This document shows, piece after piece, positions 57,526 to 63,008 of a stretch of 63,008 nt of DNA. The DNA lies in contig NZ_BBIW01000020.1 in NCBI RefSeq assembly GCF_000732325.1, positions 1 through 63,008 of the forward strand, in the 5' to 3' direction. The notes below the pieces were generated by a model, which was not told where the DNA came from, made no database searches, and saw only the letters and a program-made list of their open reading frames with translations. Position 1 is the stretch's first letter. The number at the start of each line of letters is the position of its first letter. A program made the position numbers and the translations under genes. Source of the stretch: Paenibacillus sp. TCA20. GTDB lineage: Bacteria > Bacillota > Bacilli > Paenibacillales > Paenibacillaceae.

Positions 57526-60500
57526 ATGAGTGATTTTGTAGATTTGACCGGCGGGAAGACTATGTCGGTGAGCGAACCGTCGGAGCCAACGCTTCCGCCA
57601 TCGCCTAAAAGCAATGTTCCGAGCTATGACGTGCTTGAAGGTCAGCTTACCGAAGCAAGCTTGCTTGTTGATGACATCGTGCTCAAAAACTATTTAACTA
57701 AGCTGACTGACTTTGACATTATTCCGCTACCTGATAGTCTGAAGCAAATTAGCGATATTCGCCTGTTTAAAATAACGGAAATGGTTTACCAGAATCATGA
57801 ATATTCAACCTATAAATTTGCTTCAGTTTTCAATGCGGTGCAAAACCTGAACTGCGGTGTGTTTATTATTGCCGACAGCAACGGCGAGAAAACCGACTTT
57901 TATATGGGCGTGCGCGCACTTGACGATAAACGAACAACAAAATCGCTCAAAGATACGTTAAGAAATGCGTTGCGCGGTCAGTTCCCCGGTGTAAAGACGG
58001 TCGATCTTCTCGACTCTGCTGCGGAAAGCTTTCTTGAGAACATTCCGTCGGGTAATATCGCGTCGGTCTCGTGTGTTGCCAACAATAAAGATGCGGAATT
58101 CACTGACAACGAGCGGTTTATTCAAGGACTCGACAAGCTTGTACTTGCCATGCAGGGTCAACGTTATACTGCCGTTGTGTTAGCCAAAAGCACGCCGTCC
58201 GCTCAGTTAGCAGAAACCCGCCGCGCCTACGAAAATATGTACACACAGCTTTCACCGTTTGCCAATATGCAGCTAAGCTACGGCACAAATACGGCTATAA
58301 ATGTATCAAATGCTTTTTCGCAAGGAACGACAACAGGCACGTCGCATTCGACAAACCGCTCGACCCAAATCGGCACCAGTCGTTCAACGAGCTCGACGAT
58401 AAATGAATCCGAAACGAAGACTGATACCGCCACTATGGTTATGAAAGGGGTGGGTGCAGCATTGCTTGGCGCAGCAGGCATTGTTACCGCTCCGCTAACC
58501 GGGGGCGCCAGCCTCGTTGCAGCAGGAGCGATTATGGCAGGCCATGTTGGCCTTAGCGCGATCAATCCCAAGTCAACAACGAAAGGTACATCCACGAACG
58601 AAAGCTACTCCGATAGTTCATCGGAGTCGTTTGGGGAGTCGGATACGACGAATGAAAGCACGAGCGAAAATAGCACCAAAACCATGGGTTTAGTATCCGG
58701 GACGTCGGATAACATGCAGCTTACAACGCAAAATAAAACGCTTATTAACACGCTTGAGCGGATTGATTTGCAGTTAAAACGTATTGATGAATGCGAAAGT
58801 CTCGGCATGTGGGAATGCGCTGCTTATTTCTTGTCAGACAGTCAAGAAACGGCGGAGATGGCGGCAGGCACCTATCGAGCATTGATGAAAGGCGAGAAGT
58901 CCGGTGTTGAAACATCGGCGATCAACTTCTGGGGGCGCCAGCATACAAAGCAGATTCCTATGCTTCGGGAGTACATTACGAACTTTATTCATCCCGTCTT
59001 TGCTTATCAATCACATTCGACGAGGTTGCCAGTGACAGCCTCATCGCTCGTAAGCGGTAACGAGCTTGCGATTCAGATGGGGCTTCCCCGCAACTCGGTA
59101 TGCGGCTTTCCCGTCATTGAACACGCTGATTTCGGCCTGGAAGTGGTCAAGTACAATCAGCGTAGTAATCGCGAGAGCAGCTTTATTCTGGGCAACGTAT
59201 TCACGATGGGAAGCGAAACGAATACGGAAGTGCGTCTTGACCGTGATTCCATGACGATGCATACGTTTGTGACAGGCTCTACCGGTTCCGGCAAAAGTAA
59301 CACCGTGTACGAACTACTCAATCAATTACGGAACGTCTACGATATTCCGTTCCTAGTCATTGAGCCTGCTAAAGGCGAGTACAAAAACGTTTTTGGGCAA
59401 TTTGCCGACGTATCTGTATATGGGACAAATCCCAAGAAAAGCGATTTGCTCCGGATCAATCCGTTCCGGTTTCCAGCCGACATTCATGTTTTGGAGCATT
59501 TGGATCGACTTGTAGAATTATTTAATGTATGCTGGCCGATGTATGCCGCAATGCCCGCCATCTTAAAGGAAGCGATGGAACGATCCTATACTGCGGTGGG
59601 CTGGAATTTAAGCGCCTCTGAAAATCCGAAAGGTGATATATATCCAAACTTTGCAGATTTATTAGAGCAGATTGAAACCGTAATTAATGAGTCCAAATAC
59701 TCGTCTGATAGTAAGAGTGACTACTCCGGTGCCTTGTGTACCCGTGTCCGATCGCTGACGAATGGGTTAAATGGTCTGATTTTCACAAGCGATGATTTAA
59801 CGGATACCGAGTTGTTCGATAGGAGCGTAATTGTAGATTTGAGCCGTGTCGGATCGACGGAAACCAAGTCGCTTATCATGGGACTGCTCGTTATGAAGCT
59901 CAATGAATACCGGATGACCTATGGTCAAACGAACAGCTCGCTTAAACATATCACTGTGCTTGAGGAAGCACATGTCTTATTAAAGCGCACATCAACAGAG
60001 CAGTCCGCTGAGAGCTCCAATCTTCTCGGTAAATCGGTAGAGATGCTTGCCAATTCTATTGCAGAGATGAGAACGTATGGAGAAGGCTTTATTATCGCCG
60101 ATCAATCGCCTGGGCTATTGGATATGTCGGTCATTCGCAACACGAACACCAAAATTATTCTGAGATTGCCGGAACGAAGCGACCGTGAGCTTGTAGGGTA
60201 TGCCGCGAATCTGGATGAAGAGCAGATTGGCGAGCTGTCAAAGCTGGAGCGTGGTGTAGCGGCTATTTATCAGAATGATTGGGTAGAACCTGTATTAGTT
60301 AAGGTGAATAAATGTGATATTGATGAAAAGCGCTACGACACCAAAGCGCATAATTCGGCAACAGATGTCCGGAAGGTTTGGACACAGCTCCTGTCGTTAC
60401 TCATCCAGGGGAGAGTGCGTGAACACCTGAACTTTGATTTAAGCGAAATTGAACGTGGGGTGACTATGCTTCAATTATCCTCTCACAACAGGGAATTTGT

Positions 60501-60849
60501 CGAGGAGCAAATCATTGAGTATCAATTAGAGGGTAAATTGTCCTTGTGGAGTCCTTCGGAATTTATTAAGCTTTCCCGCCGCATTACGGGTTTGCTTGGT
60601 GTTCGTGCGCAAGTCGAAAGCTATGTGGCTACTTCCGTTAACAATTCCGAGCTGACCAGGAAGCTTGCAGGGCTCGTGAATCAATTCGTATCCCATGCCT
60701 CCGAAGAAGTGACTCTTGCCGTAAGCCAGTGCTTGATGAAGGATATAAGTGTACAGCAAGAGGAATCGGAGGTTCGTGAACGGATATATATGCAATGGAT
60801 CGATGAGATAAAAGAAAGTTTTAGGAAAAACGGCGGGGTGAATATATGA
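57526..60849 (+). CDS. HerA/FtsK-type membrane-segment ATPase
   Basis: 1107 aa from ATG 57526 (AGGAGGTA upstream); the open frame extends to 57115 but only overlaps the previous gene. An N-terminal alpha/beta domain (~30-250) is followed by a Ser/Thr-rich stretch (~258-300), a Gly/Ala-rich hydrophobic segment (~303-345) and a second Ser/Thr-rich stretch (~350-385). The DUF87/HerA motor carries GSTGSGKSN (~584), VIVDLSRVGS (~768) and VLEEAHVLL (~810), then IIADQSPGLL and an Arg-finger-like NTNTKIILRL. It is related to DNA- or protein-pumping hexamers. Its ATGA overlap with a nuclease-toxin gene suggests that the toxin is its cargo or effector. Confidence 0.82.
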   Translation: MSDFVDLTGGKTMSVSEPSEPTLPPSPKSNVPSYDVLEGQLTEASLLVDDIVLKNYLTKLTDFDIIPLPDSLKQISDIRLFKITEMVYQNHEYSTYKFASVFNAVQNLNCGVFIIADSNGEKTDFYMGVRALDDKRTTKSLKDTLRNALRGQFPGVKTVDLLDSAAESFLENIPSGNIASVSCVANNKDAEFTDNERFIQGLDKLVLAMQGQRYTAVVLAKSTPSAQLAETRRAYENMYTQLSPFANMQLSYGTNTAINVSNAFSQGTTTGTSHSTNRSTQIGTSRSTSSTINESETKTDTATMVMKGVGAALLGAAGIVTAPLTGGASLVAAGAIMAGHVGLSAINPKSTTKGTSTNESYSDSSSESFGESDTTNESTSENSTKTMGLVSGTSDNMQLTTQNKTLINTLERIDLQLKRIDECESLGMWECAAYFLSDSQETAEMAAGTYRALMKGEKSGVETSAINFWGRQHTKQIPMLREYITNFIHPVFAYQSHSTRLPVTASSLVSGNELAIQMGLPRNSVCGFPVIEHADFGLEVVKYNQRSNRESSFILGNVFTMGSETNTEVRLDRDSMTMHTFVTGSTGSGKSNTVYELLNQLRNVYDIPFLVIEPAKGEYKNVFGQFADVSVYGTNPKKSDLLRINPFRFPADIHVLEHLDRLVELFNVCWPMYAAMPAILKEAMERSYTAVGWNLSASENPKGDIYPNFADLLEQIETVINESKYSSDSKSDYSGALCTRVRSLTNGLNGLIFTSDDLTDTELFDRSVIVDLSRVGSTETKSLIMGLLVMKLNEYRMTYGQTNSSLKHITVLEEAHVLLKRTSTEQSAESSNLLGKSVEMLANSIAEMRTYGEGFIIADQSPGLLDMSVIRNTNTKIILRLPERSDRELVGYAANLDEEQIGELSKLERGVAAIYQNDWVEPVLVKVNKCDIDEKRYDTKAHNSATDVRKVWTQLLSLLIQGRVREHLNFDLSEIERGVTMLQLSSHNREFVEEQIIEYQLEGKLSLWSPSEFIKLSRRITGLLGVRAQVESYVATSVNNSELTRKLAGLVNQFVSHASEEVTLAVSQCLMKDISVQQEESEVRERIYMQWIDEIKESFRKNGGVNI

Positions 60850-61454
60850 GCATTGCTTCGTTTAAAGAAATAACGGAGATATCGCAAAAGCGGTTCTCCG
60901 ACAGTCCGCTCGGCAAGATGACGGAGAATAAAACATTCGAAAAACCGATGAGCGAGTATGATAAGCCATTAGGCGCTGTGCTTGATAATTTTAGGAACTG
61001 TCCTATTGAGGGTAATAATGGTCATTGGGATGGCGAACGCGGCGATTCCAAATGGATTCCCGACCAAGATTATGTCCCGCCTGAAGTGAAAGGAAAAACC
61101 CGTTCCAACCCCGATGGCTTAACAATGGGGCAGCTGCTCGACAAATACGGTATTGATGGCGGAATAGTTTATAAGGACGGCGAGCCCGATTTTAGCGAGG
61201 TTAGCAAAGGTACCGTTGAGATTGAACCGTTCTCTACCGAACGTACGGATAATTTCGACAAGGCCGATCTAGCGCTGGCCCAACAAAAAGGTTGTACACC
61301 TGAAGAAGTTGCACAATGGCGCAAAGACAATAATTACACGTGGCACGAATGTAAGGACATGAGAACGATGCAGAAAGTCCCCAATGAAATTCATGCAAAT
61401 TTTTCGCATAGCGGCGGAATTGCTGAAGCTAAGAAAGGTAAAGGTGATTCCTAA
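60846..61454 (+). CDS. WHH-type HNH/Endo VII nuclease toxin
   Basis: 202 aa. The C-terminus has the polymorphic-toxin nuclease signature YTWHECKDMRTMQKVP (~164-179), IHANFSHSGG (H183, H188), with WHE where WHH is more usual. The middle (~60-130: GHWDGERGDSKWIPD, DKYGIDGGIVYKDGEPDFS) matches the region that precedes such domains in Bacillota toxins. No signal peptide, LXG, PAAR or RHS repeat is present, and the first 50 residues are short and unknown. ATG 60846 overlaps the ATPase stop. The product is expected to cut DNA or RNA. The next gene overlaps it by 1 nt and looks like its immunity protein. Confidence 0.8.
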   Translation: MSIASFKEITEISQKRFSDSPLGKMTENKTFEKPMSEYDKPLGAVLDNFRNCPIEGNNGHWDGERGDSKWIPDQDYVPPEVKGKTRSNPDGLTMGQLLDKYGIDGGIVYKDGEPDFSEVSKGTVEIEPFSTERTDNFDKADLALAQQKGCTPEEVAQWRKDNNYTWHECKDMRTMQKVPNEIHANFSHSGGIAEAKKGKGDS

Positions 61455-61831
61455 TGAATAATCCGGTGTTTGGTAAGCTTATTTTCAACGTCGGTTGGAA
61501 AGCTGAAACGGAGATTTCGCTTTTTAATAAAAACTATAATGTAATCATCAAAGCGGCAGCATACTTTGAAAAAGACGGTATCACCGCAGAACAGGAAGCG
61601 GCGATTGTTGATTTCGATGACCATAAGAATGAACGTTTAAAAATGGTCGAAAAGCTGCTAACTGATTTTTCTGAAGGAGATGCCTCTCAGCAATTTATTC
61701 CACGTACCTTATTGTTCCAACGTAATGGCAATTATGCCTTGCTTCTCGATGATAAAGAAGATGAAGATGAAGGCATAGCAGTTTGTCTTCTACCAGAAGC
61801 GAAGATTGTATCTCAGGATGAGTATCTTTAA
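61454..61831 (+). CDS. Probable immunity protein (DUF6985-like)
   Basis: 125 aa, acidic. VFGKLIFNVGWKAETEISLFNKNYNV opens the protein, and the DGITAEQEAAIVDF segment follows at about 38-51. This plan is typical of DUF6985/DUF2004-like proteins found next to polymorphic toxins. The start overlaps the nuclease stop (TAATG), so toxin and immunity are made together. It probably binds and blocks the WHH nuclease. The family name is from memory. Confidence 0.65.
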   Translation: MNNPVFGKLIFNVGWKAETEISLFNKNYNVIIKAAAYFEKDGITAEQEAAIVDFDDHKNERLKMVEKLLTDFSEGDASQQFIPRTLLFQRNGNYALLLDDKEDEDEGIAVCLLPEAKIVSQDEYL

Positions 61832-61929
61832 TTTATCTTTAGCCGAGTTTCGTAAAATTGATGGATTTCATCGACTACGTTCTTAATGACATAATACCAA
61901 GAAGCTGATAGACAGGAAGGTTAATGATG

Positions 61930-61967
61930 CGACCTTAGACAGATAAATGTCTATGGTCGTTTTTTCT
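61930..61967 (+). terminator. Terminator closing the dynamin/HerA/HNH operon (copy 2 of a repeat)
   Basis: CGACCTTAGACA and TGTCTATGGTCG pair with two imperfect positions around GATAAA, followed by six T. The ~45-nt stretch is nearly the same as 49918-49960, including CAAGTG downstream. Confidence 0.7.
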
Positions 61968-61988
61968 TAACAAGTGGGGTTACACAGT

Positions 61989-62135
61989 AATGGGATATCA
62001 CGGAATGAACTTATTAAATAGCTCAATGGTACTGAAGCGATTGCTGCCGCGATTCAGCATCATAAAGTGCTCGATCATGAGCTTAGCTGTTTGTGTAAAG
62101 GTCCTTATGTTATAATTTTAGGCATAGATATTTAG
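61989..62135 (+). pseudogene. Small gene remnant with an in-frame TAG
   Basis: The frame reads NGISRNELIK, then TAG (62019), then LNGTEAIAAAIQHHKVLDHE and CLCKGPYVIILGIDI to TAG 62135. The two halves look like one short protein broken by a nonsense change. I do not recognise it. The rest of the 61832-62181 gap holds only the repeat terminator and a TATAAT hexamer at 62111. Confidence 0.35.
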
Positions 62136-62181
62136 TGGGCTATTTCCCGAATAATACAATTATAATCAGGCGGTGATTCAT

Positions 62182-62358
62182 GTGAACCGGATGCACGGCA
62201 TAAATAAATACATTAAACTTACAGGCGATCGAGCGAAATTAGATGCAAAAGCTTATGGCACATACATTGTGTATAAGACAAGCGATGGTCATATGGTTAG
62301 GGAGTATAGCAATGGGGAAATAGAACGTATCGAGGATTCGGAGCTCCACAATGAATAG
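62182..62358 (+). CDS. Small protein upstream of the zeta-like kinase, possible antitoxin
   Basis: 58 aa from GTG 62182, with AGGCGGTGA upstream; GTG 62173 is in frame but lies inside that site. The product is basic to neutral with a strand-rich YGTYIVYKTSDGHMVREYSNG and a Glu-rich tail. It overlaps the kinase gene by 8 nt, so the two are coupled. It is smaller than classical epsilon antitoxins and of unknown family. The partner role is inferred. Confidence 0.55.
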   Translation: MNRMHGINKYIKLTGDRAKLDAKAYGTYIVYKTSDGHMVREYSNGEIERIEDSELHNE

Positions 62359-62941
62359 CCCACTTGCAACAATGTTTGTGTTCGCTGGAAACAACGGCAG
62401 TGGCAAAAGTACAATTCGCAATCTTATTGTGGATCGTATTGGTGTTAGTATAAACATTGATGCAGATGCACTGGCTCGCGCGATTGATGCGGAACAACCC
62501 GAGCGTTACAAAGTAAGTGCCGGAAAAGAAGCAATTAAGATAGTAAGAGATTGTATTCGTAACAAACGGGATTTTTCAATCGAGACGACTTTGGCAGGCG
62601 GTAACGTCATTCGTCAAATGCGTGAAGCGAAGAGTAAAGGCTTTGAGGTTGTCATGTTCTATGTTGGATTAGGTGATTATCGATTGAATATCGAAAGGGT
62701 TGCCGCCCGGGTGAAAAACGGCGGTCATCATATCCCATCCGAAGATATCATAAGGCGGCACCATACCTCCGTAGAGAATTTACTTGCTCATCTTGATCTT
62801 ATCGATTATTTAGTTCTGATCGACAATAGTGAGTCAGATGGCAAGATCGTTATGGAAGCCGACCAAAAACGTGTTATTTATCGAGCTGCTGTGCTGCCTG
62901 AGTGGGCAAGGAAAGTTGAGAAGCACCTAGATCAGTTCTAA
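62351..62941 (+). CDS. Zeta-toxin-like P-loop kinase
   Basis: 196 aa. Walker A AGNNGSGKST is at about residues 11-20, followed by NIDADALARAI (~37), FSIETTLAGG (~72) and a basic RVAARVKNGGHHIP (~112) near EDIIRRHH. This matches the zeta-toxin/AAA_33 group, whose members phosphorylate UDP-N-acetylglucosamine and block wall synthesis, or serve other kinase roles. It appears complete. A small protein overlaps its start and may control it. About 70 nt of non-coding sequence follow to the window end. Confidence 0.8.
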   Translation: MNSPLATMFVFAGNNGSGKSTIRNLIVDRIGVSINIDADALARAIDAEQPERYKVSAGKEAIKIVRDCIRNKRDFSIETTLAGGNVIRQMREAKSKGFEVVMFYVGLGDYRLNIERVAARVKNGGHHIPSEDIIRRHHTSVENLLAHLDLIDYLVLIDNSESDGKIVMEADQKRVIYRAAVLPEWARKVEKHLDQF

Positions 62942-63008
62942 TTCAAGAGCGTATAGATGAGATAAATGCTAAAAAAATCATGAACACTAATGACATTAGA
63001 ATCGAGAT

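Noticed and set aside
49918..61967. The ~45-nt repeats as attL/attR of the serine recombinase
   Set aside because: Serine integrase products share only a short core, not 45 nt, and both copies are good terminators.
50099..62941. A prophage carried by the serine recombinase
   Set aside because: No capsid, tail, terminase, replication or lysis genes are present.
1..63008. CRISPR arrays, tRNA and rRNA genes
   Set aside because: Reading through, I found no regularly spaced repeats and no tRNA- or rRNA-like sequence.

Overview
This window looks like a dense anti-phage defence island from a spore-former-type Bacillota, most likely Paenibacillaceae. That assignment is inferred from intermediate GC, strong AGGAGG-type ribosome sites, frequent GTG and TTG starts, and family content. 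I see no rRNA, tRNA or CRISPR array and no recognisable housekeeping genes. Nearly all genes read rightwards. The exception is a leftward recombinase trio near the left end.

Left part (1-7.8 kb): a terminator from an upstream gene, an unknown gene, and a broken DarTG module (truncated darT, complete darG). Next come three adjacent leftward tyrosine recombinases of the RIT/Tn554 type, preceded by a promoter and a hairpin terminator in their leader. An IS110-family element follows. 7.8-16.2 kb: a HIRAN protein, a WYL regulator, AddB-like and AddA-like helicase-nucleases and a DUF6946-like putative nuclease, apparently one operon.

16.3-29.6 kb: a complete type I BREX set (XRE regulator, brxA, brxB, brxC, pglX, pglZ, brxL), with pglX split by a frameshift in an A-run. 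29.6-31.4 kb: a stand-alone defence reverse transcriptase preceded by a structured, promoter-bearing non-coding region, resembling DRT2-type systems. 31.5-40.8 kb: two tandem MrfA/YprA-like helicases, a DUF1643-like protein, and McrB (frameshifted in an A-run) plus McrC. 41.1-49.7 kb: a type I Mokosh pair (pseudokinase-helicase and PLD nuclease) translationally coupled to two unknown proteins that share a C-terminal domain, and an Hsp70-like ATPase.

50.0-61.8 kb: a large serine recombinase, gene remnants, then a WYL regulator, two dynamin-like GTPases, a glycine-zipper membrane protein, a membrane-segment HerA-type ATPase, a WHH-type HNH nuclease toxin and its probable immunity protein, all tightly packed. 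62-63 kb: a small unknown protein overlapping a zeta-toxin-like kinase.

The strongest candidates for undescribed biology are the dynamin/HerA/HNH operon, the Mokosh extension with Hsp70, and the RT with its leader RNA. Three genes (pglX, the RT, mcrB) would each be restored or tidied by one extra A in an A-run. This may be phase variation or slippage, but systematic homopolymer undercalling must be excluded first.
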